From contig NC_052046.1 of assembly GCF_015832195.1 (NCBI RefSeq), forward strand, positions 38,840,911 through 38,904,910: DNA of 64,000 nt, in the 5' to 3' direction. This document shows, piece by piece, positions 1 to 11,611 of this stretch. A model generated the notes under the pieces. The model worked only from the letters and a program-made list of their open reading frames with translations. It did not search any database and had not been told where the DNA came from. The position numbers and the translations under genes were made by a program. The stretch comes from Motacilla alba alba (lineage: Eukaryota; Chordata; Aves; Passeriformes; Motacillidae). The first letter of the stretch is position 1; the number at the start of each line of letters is the position of its first letter.

Positions 1-1700
1 CTCCACACAAAAAGAAGAAGGAAACAAAATAAAACCACTCCAAGGAATGTGAAACAGCCCATAGCGGTGGACACCAATATTGTCTTAAGGTCCAGAGAGT
101 AGCTGTTTGCATTAGTTCCGTTAGAACTTGTGTCGTTGGAGTCTGTCATATACATAGGGGTCCTGTTGGCATAAAGGAAACGGTCTGAAGTAAACCCCTT
201 TACTGTCAGGGAGGCCGAGTAGGTGTCATTCCCAGCTGCGTTACTTGCAATACAGACATAGATCCCAGTGTCCTGGTCTTGGGCAAATCGGATCTCCAGG
301 GTGCCATCTCCCAGCACAGTGGCTCTACCATTTGATTTAGTTGTGATCAGCCTCCGGCGTGGGGTAACCCAGGAGATGGTAGGCTGTGGGTCCCCATCAG
401 CATTGCACATCAGCTGCACGGTCTGTCCTTCCTCCACTACCAGGTACTGCAACTTCTTGTCTTGTATCTTGGGCTTCTTACAGGTGAAATAAAAGGAGAG
501 AGCTGTACTGTGAAAGTCTCTGAATGACCTCTCTCTGACACTGTCTGGGCCAGCACACATTGGTGGCTCGCCACCAAACTGCAAGGTGGGCTGCCGCTGC
601 AAAATCCAAAGAAGGCGACAGTCACAGGCCAGAGGATTGTTGTTAATGCAGAGGACCTCAAGGCTTTTGGAGGAATGGAATACATTCTCTTCTAGAGTTT
701 CTAACAGATTTTGGGACACGTTAAGCACACGTAAGAATCGGAGCCCTTGGAAAGCATGTGGTTCAATGGTGCGCAGCTGTGCCCCCACCATGTGAAGCTC
801 CTGCAAGCGCACTAAATCCGACAGCATGCCTGCCTCGATGGTGCTGATGGGGTTGTAAGAGAGGTTGAGATGTGTCAGGTAAACCAGATGTTTAAAAGCA
901 GAGTAAGGTACTGCAGACAGGTTGGTGTTTGTGATGGATAGAGAAGTCAGGTTAAGACCGTACAGACTGTTGGCAGGTAGCATGTCCAGGAGTGGCCAGG
1001 CCTCTATCTGCAGATCTTTCAGGCGAAACAGTCTTTTAAAGGCGTATGCTGGCAAAGCATTAATGTTGAGCTGTTTCAAATGCAGGCTAATGAGGTTGTG
1101 GAGGTGAGAAAGAGCTTCTGTTGGTACGGCTGTGAGGTTGCATCTCTCCAGGGTGAGCTGCTCCAGGCTAAGCAGCCCACTGAAGGCCCTGTGTGATATA
1201 TACACCAAATCATTGTCCCCAACCTCCAGGGATTTTAGGTTATGCAGATCTTGAAACATGTAGTCCAGCAAAATGACAATCTTGTTTTCACTTATATCAA
1301 GCTTTGTTAAGTTTGACAACCCAGTGAACACCCCAAGGGGGACCAGCTTCAGACGGTTTCCTTTCAGCCTCAAGGAGCGCAAGTTGAAGAGATTGTTAAA
1401 AGCTCCAGGCTCAACATTGGAGACAATATTGTCACTGAGGTCAATCTCCTCCAGCAACGGGTATGATGTGAATTCCTCAGGGTTAACGCTTTTCAGTCGG
1501 TTTTTGCTGAGGTCCAAGATTTTGGTCTCAATGGGAATGCCTTCTGGGATGGACATCAGACGTCTTCGGTGACAGCTGACAGACTTATTCTGTGCTGAGC
1601 ATTCACAGCGGGCTGGGCAGCCTGCAGTGGGGCTTGTGAAGACAAGCAGCACAGCCAGACCCAGGAACGGCTGCCAGCATGATAGAGCTGTGTGACGCAT
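1..1700 (-). CDS. LINGO2: LINGO2, leucine-rich repeat and Ig domain protein 2 (C-terminus cut by window edge)
   Basis: Type I membrane protein of neurons, from the LINGO family of LRR-Ig cell-surface proteins; LINGO1 is the Nogo-receptor co-receptor, and LINGO2's own ligand role is less settled. The minus strand reads 566 uninterrupted codons from ATG at 1700-1698. In order: signal peptide about 1-27; LRRNT with Cys28, 32, 34 and 43; LRRs about 58-353; LRRCT with Cys359, 361, 382 and 407; I-set Ig domain about 410-500 with the Cys432-Cys483 pair and a [12 protein letters not shown] motif; transmembrane helix about 544-566. There are many N-glycosylation sequons (for example N38, N130, N491, N512, N522, N527). 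Compared with remembered human LINGO2 (606 aa) there are no indels, so about 40 cytoplasmic residues lie left of base 1. As in mammals, the coding sequence is in one exon. The start is chosen because it gives the family signal peptide. Odd points: Cys351, where I recall Ser in human, and no in-frame stop between the ATG and the splice site. Confidence 0.97.
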   Translation of the reverse strand, partial: MRHTALSCWQPFLGLAVLLVFTSPTAGCPARCECSAQNKSVSCHRRRLMSIPEGIPIETKILDLSKNRLKSVNPEEFTSYPLLEEIDLSDNIVSNVEPGAFNNLFNLRSLRLKGNRLKLVPLGVFTGLSNLTKLDISENKIVILLDYMFQDLHNLKSLEVGDNDLVYISHRAFSGLLSLEQLTLERCNLTAVPTEALSHLHNLISLHLKQLNINALPAYAFKRLFRLKDLQIEAWPLLDMLPANSLYGLNLTSLSITNTNLSAVPYSAFKHLVYLTHLNLSYNPISTIEAGMLSDLVRLQELHMVGAQLRTIEPHAFQGLRFLRVLNVSQNLLETLEENVFHSSKSLEVLCINNNPLACDCRLLWILQRQPTLQFGGEPPMCAGPDSVRERSFRDFHSTALSFYFTCKKPKIQDKKLQYLVVEEGQTVQLMCNADGDPQPTISWVTPRRRLITTKSNGRATVLGDGTLEIRFAQDQDTGIYVCIASNAAGNDTYSASLTVKGFTSDRFLYANRTPMYMTDSNDTSSNGTNANSYSLDLKTILVSTAMGCFTFLGVVLFCFLLLFVW

Positions 1701-1736
1701 GACTCCACTGATCTGGGCTAACCCTCCGTCACGGCC
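1701..1736 (-). other. LINGO2: LINGO2 5'UTR part of the coding exon
   Basis: These 36 bases lie between the inferred 3' splice site and the ATG. They contain no upstream ATG and, in the LINGO2 frame, no stop codon, so the frame is open back to the exon boundary. An N-terminal extension would need an in-frame ATG in an upstream exon; the ideal signal peptide at the annotated ATG argues against that. Kozak context is moderate (G at -3, C at +4). Confidence 0.85.
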
Positions 1737-1770
1737 CTGTGGGGTGAGGATGGGAAAGGGGAGAAGTTAA
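1737..1770 (-). other. LINGO2: 3' splice site (acceptor) of the LINGO2 coding exon
   Basis: Reading the minus strand, a pyrimidine-rich tract (CTTCTCCCCTTTCCCATCCT then CACCCCACAG) ends in AG at 1738-1737, directly before the exon starting GGCCGT at 1736. Tract length, the CAG end and the position 36 nt before the ATG all fit a genuine acceptor, and LINGO2 is known to have noncoding upstream exons in other vertebrates. Inference from sequence only; no transcript was seen. Confidence 0.85.
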
Positions 1771-4700
1771 GTCTGCAGACAAAGAACAGTACCATTGCAA
1801 AGCAAATGCATGTGGTTTTGTATTGAAAAAATCAATAAAACCTATTGTGAATGGCATGACCTACATAAAAGTAGATTTTACTTCAATATCATAGGGCTAG
1901 TCAAAGGATTTGTGTATCCAGCATTTTCCTCCAGATGTTGGTGAAGACAAAACAGCTTTTCCGACTGCAAACAGTAGAAGACCTTTCAGTCTTTTATCAA
2001 TCTCAGTAGGTTTCCTCAAGACAGTGCTATAATTAACCCATAAATAAATACCATACACTATGAAAAAAGGGCTAATAGCAGTTGCAATAAGTTTACAGCA
2101 TTGGGTTTCTGTGAGGTGATATGAAACTAAGCTTTTGCCTCCCATTAGTGTTTTAAGGCAAACCTTAATGATGTATTATAATCAAGGAAAGGAGCTTCTT
2201 GACGATGAAAAGATTTCTTTTATCATTTATTGCTTATATTACAGCTATAAAGAGATGAAGCTTGTTCATGCATACACATACACAATGGCTCAGATGAGGA
2301 AGGAAGAGCTGGTGCATCTCTGATTAGAATTTGTAATAGATCAAATTGATTCTTTGCTCTTACTGCACAGAGATATTTTGTGTGACTGTTTAGAATCCAA
2401 GATCCAAGAAGGGTTTGCAGAATACATCTTTGTGCTTCCAAGACATATAAACTAGTTTTAGGAAGACAAAAACAAGGTAAGATGAGCTGTCTGTGTTTAA
2501 GCAGCGCAGTGTCCAAAAAAGCACCACAGATTTAATGAAAATTACAGTTTGTAAAGGATTTATTCATTCACACCTTCAGGTTAAAAATGAGGATAGAAGA
2601 AGACAAGATACCTTCTACTAAATTAGCTACCCTTCTCTGAATGATGTACTTTTCAGGTTTAGTCACCAAAGGCAAGAGACTTAGTTTCTAAGTCTATTTA
2701 GAAGCTACTAAATGAAGACAAACAGTAACCCATTTCAAAAGAAGAAGAAGAAAAGGATGTAGGTGTTCATCAAAGGAAGGTGTGTTTGAGATGTTCAGAG
2801 TAAAGCAAACTGCAAGCAAAGACCATAGAAGTATCTTAACTCCTATGATACAGGCAGTTTGATGAGGCTAAGGTATAGGGCTGGGATACAGGCTTCATAA
2901 TATTAATAAGTCTTATAATGGGCCTTAGGCTTGTGATGCCTTTTCTGCATTGTTTAATTTGGTCTTCATTTTAATTGTACTTGTAAAAATACTTAAATAA
3001 CTCCCACCAGTAACTACATCTGCACAGATGACTATGGCCCATCTGCTTCCATGCACAATGACAAAATTACCCAATAGCCAAGAATCCACCAACTTATCTG
3101 TGTCCTTGGGCTTTGAGGATCATCTGTCTATTGCGTAAGAAATTTGCAAATTGCATTTGAGTCAATTTTTTTTTGTCTCTGTGCCATGGATTGTAACATA
3201 AAAGAAGTCCTCCCATACACAGAGGATAAATACATTTAAACAAATATGGTATAACTAAATTGATGAGGCAATCAGACAGCTATTTGAGCAAATAAGCTGT
3301 TTGAAGCACATCAAAATATTCCTGTGTAAATCATAGACTGATGAAAAAGAAAGTCCCACCAGTAATTCTGCTACAGCAACACTGCACTTCTCTGGTACAC
3401 AACTTGGAAAGTGTTAACTCACCAAATCATCCTTCCTGACAAAGAGTCTCAATGTGGAAGATCAGAACAGTGGAGATTCAAGATGCAAGAAAAAGAGCAG
3501 ATATTTGGATCTATTGATCTTATTGTGTCTAAAAAAATTCTAAACAGGAACTGTGAGGTTTGGATTGTACGCATTTGTACTGTTCTAACTGGACTGAAAA
3601 ATAAACAGCTGTTGTGCTCTGGCTGTTAAAAACTAAACTGAGTGAAAAAGTATTTATTTGGAGCTTTGTATAAACTGTTCTTTGATTGATCAGATATGAA
3701 TGATGCACATATTACTCCTCTCATAACTCTGTGGAAGAATTTTACTCTTGACTGATGTGGCTTTGTATTTCCATTTTTACACTTCTATGCAGAGACTATT
3801 AATGTGAGGCACACTGCATGCTGGTTTTGACATATAGACTGGAGACTGGATGAATATTACTCTGTATTATATTACCTATAAAAGCACATTTCCACTTTGT
3901 TCTAGAAGGACAACCTACTGAGATTCAGTTTCCCCCTTAAATTGTAGTCTTGCAAATAACTATTGCTAGTTATCTCCAGCTGTGACTTAGGTTTTCAGAG
4001 ATAAACTTCACTTCATTAGGCACTAACTTAAAACTGGAAACCAATAGGGACTCTGAGTTAGGTGTTTTCAATGAATTTAGATCAGAGAGGCTTCTGGGTG
4101 CTCTGATCATTACTTTCAGAGCTCAGTCTGTGAGGTTAGTGCTTTCATAGTGATACTTCTACCACACAGGGATTTCATTTCCTACCGTATCCATCTAATA
4201 ATGTATGAAGCACAAAGTAAACAGGTTCAGTGGAAGATGAGCACTCCTGGAGTGTTTGGTTTAGATAGTGAAAATACGAAACACTTTTTGCAGCTATCCA
4301 ATCCACCTGATAACTAAAACTTCTGAGGAGTACAAAGTAGAAGGTAGACAGTATAAAGGATGATAAAAGGCTTTTTTGACGGTGGCTGGAATATAGAAAA
4401 AGCAATTCAAAAATTAACAGTAGTCTTCTGCAAAGGTATGTGGACAGATAATGAGATAGATACATATTTATCTGTAAGGGTGGATGCATGTGTGTGTATG
4501 CACTTCAAAGGAAGCAAGATTCAGGACTGAGATATCATCTGGAGTGGATACATTTCAATGAGGACAAATAATAAATTATATTAAATATCAAGCCAAAAAA
4601 ACAAGATTAGGTGGATCAATAAGTAAAGGTTAGAAGAAAGTATAAATTAAATGTATAATTATGATTTACATTGAACCAGATGATACTACCATTCTTTCAG

Positions 4701-5384
4701 CTAACCAAATCTGTTGCTACATCCTTCACTTTGAACTGCTTTATGGAAAAATGACTTCATCTTCATTATGCAAAAAATGTAACCTTATCTCCAGCTAGGG
4801 TTAAAAGGTCTAGCAAGTAAAACATGTGGGAAAAGGTGAATTTTGGGAGAAGCCTAGAGTGAATTTGACAATCTATTGCATATGTTCCCCATTTGAATTT
4901 AGTGAATATAAAGCTGTAATTTCAGGACATGTCCAGTAACATCGCCAGCTAGGCCTGCCTTGTGCCTCCAGTCTATGAACAGGATCCTGGAAAGGATCAT
5001 CTGTAAAGTGCATTCCATGTCAGTGTGATCACATTTATTAGTATACACCCATTAATCAAAAATTCTACTTTAAAAATAATTAAATTATGCCAGTAAAAGA
5101 TATTCACTGCAAGGTGATTTCTTGAAGTGAAAAATTATTTTCTGCATTTCTTTAGACTTGTGGGATGTTAATTGGCGACTTCACTGGCACAGGGCTGAAT
5201 TGCTAGAGTCAGTGTTCAACATGATGACTTTCATTCCTGCTTAAACAACCAGCATTAAATACTTTATCTTTGCCAGTGTAGGTATACCCTCTAAACATCT
5301 GCAGCATTGTCCTTTCTTGCTTCCCTCTTCCCTCTCTTCTTTGTGATATATACAAGATGGTAAGGTGTATGCATGCAAGTATGT

Positions 5385-5420
5385 ACACACACACACACAC
5401 ACACACGGACGCACACACAC
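5385..5420. repeat. (AC)n microsatellite
   Basis: Eleven AC units at 5385-5406, an interruption (GGACG), then about four more CA units to 5420. It is a simple dinucleotide repeat and a likely polymorphic marker. Confidence 0.95.
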
Positions 5421-5980
5421 CCCGAGATAAATGTAAGCTAGAAGTCTTACTGATCTATGATTGTACTGTGCCTTGCACTACACAGTAGTCCTCTAAAATT
5501 ACAGCTTGGTAGATGAAAATTCAAGAAACATAAATGATTATGAACTAAGAGTTTTTCTATGTTTGAATGTGAATGAAAATGTATAAAATTGTTTTCCTGA
5601 CTTTTCTGGGTCTTGTCATGCTTTGATAGACTCTGGGAAATGAAATATATGAAGGAGTTGTTTATTAAAAATAAAAATAAACTAATTACCTTCTTTTTGT
5701 CTTTCTCTGGCTCTGTTCTGTAAGTCCAAAGTCAAGGGTCAAGTTACTGTTGGCTGATACTCTTTTTTTAAAAGAGGACCCTATTCAAAATTCAGCTGTG
5801 CAATTATGAAAGCTAATTAAAGTTATTAGTTAATAGTTCTGTGTGATCTCACCCAAAACAGCCACTACTACTTTGAAATGCAAATCAATTTTTACAAAGT
5901 TCTGAAGCTTTGAACCTTCCCAAAAGTGTTTTACAAGAATGTACAGTGCCCTGTAGCTTTTAAATTGAAAAACTATAATT

Positions 5981-6015
5981 AAAAAAAAAAAAACCAACAA
6001 AAAACAAAAAACAAC
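5981..6015. repeat. A-rich tract
   Basis: A run of 13 A followed by ACC/AAC-interrupted A stretches. No retroposed gene body is visible next to it, so there is no support for a processed pseudogene tail. Confidence 0.8.
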
Positions 6016-6553
6016 CCAATGCTGTCCTAGAATGCAGTGCAATTCTAAATATCATCTATACGAATGTTCCAAATCATGCATGTATTACGTATTTTTTCAC
6101 TTCTCCCTCAGACTACTTTTGAAGCCTTTAGAGCTGAAAGCAATACTGCACTTGACCATGGTTCTTTCCATGTCCCATCTGATGCTCTGTCCTATCTGCA
6201 TTGTATGGGACATAGCTTTAGCCAGAAGAGGTGAGAGTCGTAAGATCTGTTTCTGTCATTAGCTGCATTAGCATCACTTGATGCTCTGACTTGGTAGTTT
6301 TGATCTCACTTTCCCCACCCATTTTCTCAGCGTTTCAGACAAAAAAACCACCCCAGCAGATCATATCAGAGATGACAATTTTGCCTGATGGTCACTTAGT
6401 AATTTACATTCTAAAAGCCCCTTTACAAAAACATACTGTATTCAATAAATGTTTTAAGATTAAGTGTTGCATGACAAAACAGACTTGTACTGATTATTCA
6501 ATTAAATGCTACCAGGTAATCCTGAGAACCACGTGAACTACCTGTTTGAAAAG

Positions 6554-7042
6554 TGTTCGCTGGGTTGACCCTGACTGGACACTGGGTGCCCACTGAATCT
6601 GTTCTTCCACTGCCCTCCTAAACAGGACAGGGCAGAAAAAAGTATAAAAAAAGGTTCCCACATTGAAATGAAGCAGGGGGAGAACACTCACCAGTAACCA
6701 TCGCAAGCATAACAGACTTAGCCGAGGGAAATTAATTTCGTTTATTACCAATTAAATCAGACTAAGATAGTGAGAAAAAAACCTCAAATTATAACCACTT
6801 GCCCCAGCCTCTCTCCTTTTTCCTGGGATTGACTTCATCCTACATCTTTCTCCCTTTCCTGTATGGCAGTGCAGGGTTTTGGGAAAGGGGAGCTGTGGTC
6901 AATTCATCACATTGCCTCTATCACTCCTCATACTCTTCCCCTGCTCCAGCATGGGGTCTTTTCCACAGGGGACAGGCCTTGATGAATTTCTCCAGCGTGG
7001 GTACCTCTCTTGCACAGTATGCAGTCCTTCAAGATGGATATT
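6554..7042 (-). mobile_element. ERV LTR fragment A (R/U5 side retained)
   Basis: On the + strand it opens TGTTCGCTGGGTTGACC and continues with a GGTGCCCAC-like block, a 'CAGTAACC' block, and short repeated 'CTGCTCCAGCATGGGGTC' units. The same order of blocks occurs in copy C at 38058-39136. The minus strand is taken as sense because AATAAA at 6746-6741 lies near the end, as expected for a polyadenylation signal. Similarity stops near 7042, so the U3 part is missing. It resembles avian ERV LTRs I have seen in non-galliform birds; the family name cannot be fixed without a repeat library. The frames across it are chance frames. Confidence 0.75.
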
Positions 7043-7897
7043 TTTTGAGACTGTGTTTAGGGATAGTAAATTGTTCTGCCTATATAAGATTGTTTCTCTT
7101 ATGAATGCCAAATTTTAACATTGCTGTATTTTAAAGCAGGGAGCAGTAACTGAGGAGTATAAATGTTTCTGTCTTTGCATGGCTGTCATCATCTTTCACA
7201 CTTCAGCAAGTAGTGAGCCAAAGCTGTTGTTCAAGTCTTTGCAATAAAACACCTTTGCTCATGGGCTGAGCAGACAGATACTGAATGTGTGCAGCTAAAA
7301 CTACTGAACTGTGGTGCAAAATTTTGCCCAGGTCAGTGTGGTTTGGGAAATTTTCTATTCACAGCTTTTTCTCTCAAGTACCTGTTGCATTTATGTTGGA
7401 AGAGCAGCTGGTCTGGCTTTCTTGAACTCTCCTTTGGTGCTGCACCAGACCAGGTAAGGGCATTAAGGGTAAGTAACCTTTTCTGGTGGACTGTACCCAA
7501 GGTGCCAATGGCGGGAAGTGTTGCCCAGGAGGTGAAAGGAAGATGAAAAACAAACTGAGATGGTTTTAGGGACAGCCAAATGACACACAAAAATATGGGA
7601 CATTTAGAAATGTTCTCACAATGGGAAACAATGCCACTAGGAGAATGAATGAAATCCTGACTGTGTCATTTTCTGACCCGACTGAGCTATTTAGACATTC
7701 CCATCATATGTTCTTTCAATGTAAGAGTTAGTTTGTAAAAGCAAAGGCTTTGCCTCATCATGTCTTGTGCCTGAAATTTGTCTAAGGTTAGTGTATTGTT
7801 CCCAAATTCTATCACAAACTAAGTAAAGACTGCCTATATACTATAAAAGGATGTTTTTTCTTTAAAACAGAGCACCTCAGAAATTGTTTGAATGAAT
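7043..7897 (-). other. LINGO2 intron between LTR A and the solo LTR
   Basis: No recognised repeat or gene. Two overlapping open frames of 85 codons on opposite strands (7289-7590) carry no domain I recognise and look fortuitous. Confidence 0.6.
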
Positions 7898-7902
7898 CTA
7901 GG
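7898..7902. repeat. Target-site duplication CTAGG (left copy)
   Basis: CTAGG directly precedes the LTR start TGTCCTAG and is repeated directly after the LTR end at 8599-8603. A 5-bp duplication is typical of ERVL-type insertions. Confidence 0.85.
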
Positions 7903-8598
7903 TGTCCTAGGGTGACATTATGATGCTTGTATCCCCATTTGTGTGTTCTGTTTATGCTGGATATTATGTTCTGTGCCTTCAAGACTGGCTCTGAAGAGCG
8001 AATGTTTTGTTTGGGTTTTGTTATCAGCCCGCTCCCCCACGGCTGGCGGGACACAGGGACAGGGAGTACATAGTGCGGCTTTTGCTTTTTGCTGGGCTTT
8101 TTGCTTTGCTCTTGCTCTGGCTTCTGCTTGCTCCTGCTTCGCTCTTGCTTTTGCTTTTGCTTCTGCTCATTAGTTAGTTCAGCTAAGCAGTCCAAATCTT
8201 TTTCTATGGACTGTTTTTTTTCTTTTTTTCCTTTTTTTTTCTTTCCCTTTTTGGAACTACTCGAACCTGCTCTGGACTGGGACCTGGAAACACCGAGAGC
8301 TTGCACCTCGTGGCTTGTAGCAGCCATCTTCAGCGCCGGAGGGACTGACAACAGAGCAACCACCCCCCAAGAGAGACTTTCTGAATTTGTCATCCTTTTC
8401 AGAGTGGTGAAGGTGTTATCATCCGGTATTGTTCATTCTGTGTGCTGGGGGTGCTGTGCCTGTTAAATAAACAGGTTCTTTCCACTTGTTTCCTAGGAAT
8501 CCTTCCCAAACCAGTTGGAGGGAGGGGCTGTGTGGGTTTGCTTTCTGGAGGGGCCTCCTTTTGCAGGTTTTCTCCCAAATTTGCCTTAAACTAGGACA
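7903..8598 (+). mobile_element. Complete solo ERV LTR (696 bp, ERVL-like)
   Basis: It begins TGTCCTAG and ends CTAGGACA, exact 8-bp inverted ends of the TG...CA form, and is flanked by CTAGG on both sides (7898-7902, 8599-8603). AATAAA at 8466-8471 lies about 130 bp before the end, which sets the + orientation (antisense to LINGO2). The middle (8080-8170) is an imperfect GCTTTT/GCTTCT hexamer run followed by a T/C tract at 8213-8250. No internal retroviral sequence adjoins it, so it is a solo LTR left by LTR-LTR recombination. The 5-bp duplication points to ERVL. A 193-codon antisense frame across it (7812-8393), rich in Lys, Gln and Ser, comes from the hexamer run and is not a gene. Confidence 0.92.
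8466..8471 (+). terminator. AATAAA polyadenylation signal of the solo LTR
   Basis: AATAAA in GTTAAATAAACAGG, 127 bp before the LTR end, the usual place for the R-region signal. It is antisense to LINGO2, so it should not truncate that transcript. Confidence 0.6.
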
Positions 8599-8603
8599 CT
8601 AGG
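8599..8603. repeat. Target-site duplication CTAGG (right copy)
   Basis: Directly follows the LTR end CTAGGACA and is identical to 7898-7902. Confidence 0.85.
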
Positions 8604-11488
8604 TTTCTACCTTCCCTGTCTCTTTGATCAAGCCTTTGTTCTTACACAGAGATTTTGTTCTCCCTTCCTTTATTGATCTCTTAAACATTTCAGCATTTAA
8701 ATTAACATTAAATGTAAAACATTAAGTTGCTATCTGGATTCCAATAATAAATAGATTTAAGAATCCTTGAATAACAGCAGCAGCAACAACCACTAGTCTG
8801 ACAATTCATTGAATTGGAAGCAAAGTTTTGATTCAATTATTCTGCAGTACTAGGATCGTTTTCATCTACTAAGTCATCAGTAAAAACTTCATGGGCTACC
8901 ATCAACTCAGAAATTACAGTCAAGTAGCATTTGTTTTCAGAAGAAAATATTGAGATTCAGGTCATTGAAAAAGTCATAACACAGAACTAGGAAACAAAAA
9001 CAAAAAAGGCAACTAGAGCAACATTCTTTATTAGCTTATCCAGTAGAATTGGAGATTCTATTCCAGTTCAGATTAGGATTGCTTAAAATATTTGTATCAG
9101 GTGTTTTAAAACTAAAAAAGTGGGTATAGTTTTCACCCCAAATACTTATATTTTTTGTCAGAATCAAAATGACAGAAGCATGGGTGCCAAAACATGGAAG
9201 GTAAGAAAATCACAGTGACAAATTAATGTAATTATACAAATTATATGTACAAGTCTTTGAAGTCCACATTCTCCAAATTAAGCAAAGAAATGAAGCCATC
9301 ACTACACCCTCTGTATTTAAACCAATGTTTTTAAGATTAATTAAAAATTTTCTTTCAGTTTTCACAGAAAACTTGAACCGCAGGAAGAAATCTGAAGGAA
9401 AAATAATAAATCTTAAGGATTGTCTTGCAGGAGACATTTCATGCATAAGTAACAGGAAAAGAAAGTGGAAATGTTTGCAAGAATTATAAACACTTCCACT
9501 GACATTTCCACTGACCTTGCTGCTAAGTTGGAGGGGAAGAGATTTATGAAAAGCTGATAGGAACAATTATGTGAAGGGATATAAAAGATGCTTGGATGTA
9601 AAATAAAATTCAGACTTTTTTGGTGTAGGTTAATAATATAAATCAAACATTAAGGGAGGATAGCATTACTTTCATACCCACACAATTAACTACCTTATAA
9701 AAATTGAAAATATTTGCATAGAAACACTTTCTGACAAAGAATTCTTAGTTGAATAAATTAAAGAATTACTATGAATAACAGATCTCTTCTACCATCTATT
9801 CCTTCTAAATGCAGAAGCAGATTTTTGAAAGGTAGAGTTAAAGAAAAATTTCTTTTGCAAAGTTCACTTAGTTCTATTAAATTTTATTTCTATTTCACTA
9901 TAAAAAGTGATGTCACTAAGAGATAATTGTTCAGTGGCAAAGACCAGAACAACATAATCACCATGACAATAAATGTGTTGATATGATAATGCAAGAATAG
10001 AAAAAGAGAACTTGTACCTGAAAACAGTACAGCTCCTGAGTAGTTTATACTGCATTTTGTTAGGGCTCCTTAGTATTGGAAGACCACCCTCTTGTTGCCG
10101 CTAAACCTTGGCCTGGTGTTTAGTATCTATGCATGGTAGCCCCCCTGAGTGATATGTGACTTCAAAAACAATGCATGACCCCAAATTTTTATGAAGTTGA
10201 TGTATCATAAGCGTTACAAAGCAAAATTTCATTGATGATTTTTGCAAGATTTTAGTGTTCAGAATACTGAGAACAACTTATCACAGGGTGATAGTATTTG
10301 GAAGGTGACGTTGAAAGGTGAAGTTATTGTAGTACAGGAGGATAAATCATATGACAACAAAAAGCTAAAGTTGTTACTCTTGGAGAATGCAGGAGACCAA
10401 AAATGTAAAGATTTGGGAAAAAATTATAAATCTCTTGCAAGTTAGGATTCATTACTTCAAAGAGGATCTTATGTTTCTAGTGTGTCTAGGCAGATGAATC
10501 TTAAGACTCTTTGCTACCACAAACAGGACACTGGTAGGAGAATGTGAAAGTGTTAAATACTATATTTGCTTTTCATATCTGTTGTAGCTAATAAAGTCTG
10601 AATAAATTAATTGAAAACTAGAACAGTATGAAGGCTAACTGCATTGATTAAAGTTTAGGAAGTTTTTTTCAACAACACCTCTACATTAAATGTTTATCTT
10701 CCTCTTGAAAAAGATAGTCTTTCTTCTAATAGTGTCTGGGCATAACAGAACAGATGACACCACTGCAGCCTGCACAATATCTCATATGTAGAAAAACAGG
10801 GATGGAATTTCCTCTGATGTTTTAATTCTAACATCCAGCTACTTCTCATCTTTAATGAGTGAAGATGTCAGTAATAGAAAGCTACTGAAAAGAAAAGAAG
10901 CTGCTTTTTATATCTGGATTGGTAGCAGACTTTTGAGGGCTAGTGCATTCAAGCATATTTGAATTTCACTTCAGCAATCTAATTAGGAAGCCACAAGAAA
11001 TATGCATTATATCTAGATCATAATAAGAAACATTCTTGATACAGCCTGTTATAGATGGATGTTTCCTTTAAATATGTGAACATTTAAGTCCAGAGAGCTC
11101 TGCTGTCCTAGCAATGTGCTGACTTCCACCTTTCGTAAACAAGCTCTCATTGGGAACCTTAACAATATGTTTTGCAAGCTTCTACCCATTGGCATAATTT
11201 CATTTTTATTAGCTTTAAAGGCAACCATTCTTATTTGTTATCTTGCCCACACATGAAAGCTAGGTGACAATGACCTTACTTCCTATTAAGAGAGGCAAAC
11301 AGATTAACGTGCCATCAGCAGCTGAGAACTTCCCTAGCAGCTCTAAGTTTGCACAGGATAAAAGTGAAACCAAAAGTACTTCAGAGAGTATGGAACTGGT
11401 GGAGTTAATTCTAGTGTTGGCCCCAGTCCTGTGATTACTGTCATCAGAAAGGGTTTCAAACTATAAATCGACTGACATGGGTCTCTGC

Positions 11489-11491
<3 letters not shown>

Positions 11492-11550
<59 letters not shown>

Positions 11551-11582
11551 AATAAATAAATAAATATATATATATATATATA
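11492..11582. repeat. Compound (TA)n-(AAAT)n-(TA)n microsatellite
   Basis: About 27 TA units (11492-11545), about five AAAT units (11546-11564), then about nine TA units to 11582. A T-rich tract follows at 11590-11611. Long TA runs can extrude cruciforms and are prone to length change and assembly error. Confidence 0.95.
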
Positions 11583-11589
11583 AAAATTG

Positions 11590-11611
11590 TTTTTTTTCTT
11601 TTTTTTTTTTT
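11590..11611. repeat. Poly-T tract
   Basis: T-rich tract with a single C interruption, immediately right of the TA repeat. Confidence 0.9.

Larger units (their letters stand above)
1771..6553 (-). other. LINGO2 intron, mostly unique sequence
   Basis: AT-rich sequence with no recognisable gene. Open frames are all short (about 100 codons or fewer) and match nothing I know. It contains the AC microsatellite at 5385-5420 and an A-rich tract at 5981-6015. I see no CR1 or LTR similarity here. Confidence 0.7.

Noticed and set aside
1..1700. Plus-strand and other-frame ORFs opposite LINGO2
   Set aside because: Shadows of the LINGO2 coding sequence.
5981..6015. Poly-A as the tail of a processed pseudogene
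   Set aside because: No gene-like sequence precedes it on either strand.
7812..8393. 193-codon minus-strand frame, Lys/Gln/Ser-rich
   Set aside because: It lies almost wholly inside the solo LTR, runs antisense to it, and its composition is a translation of the GCTTYT hexamer and T/C tract.
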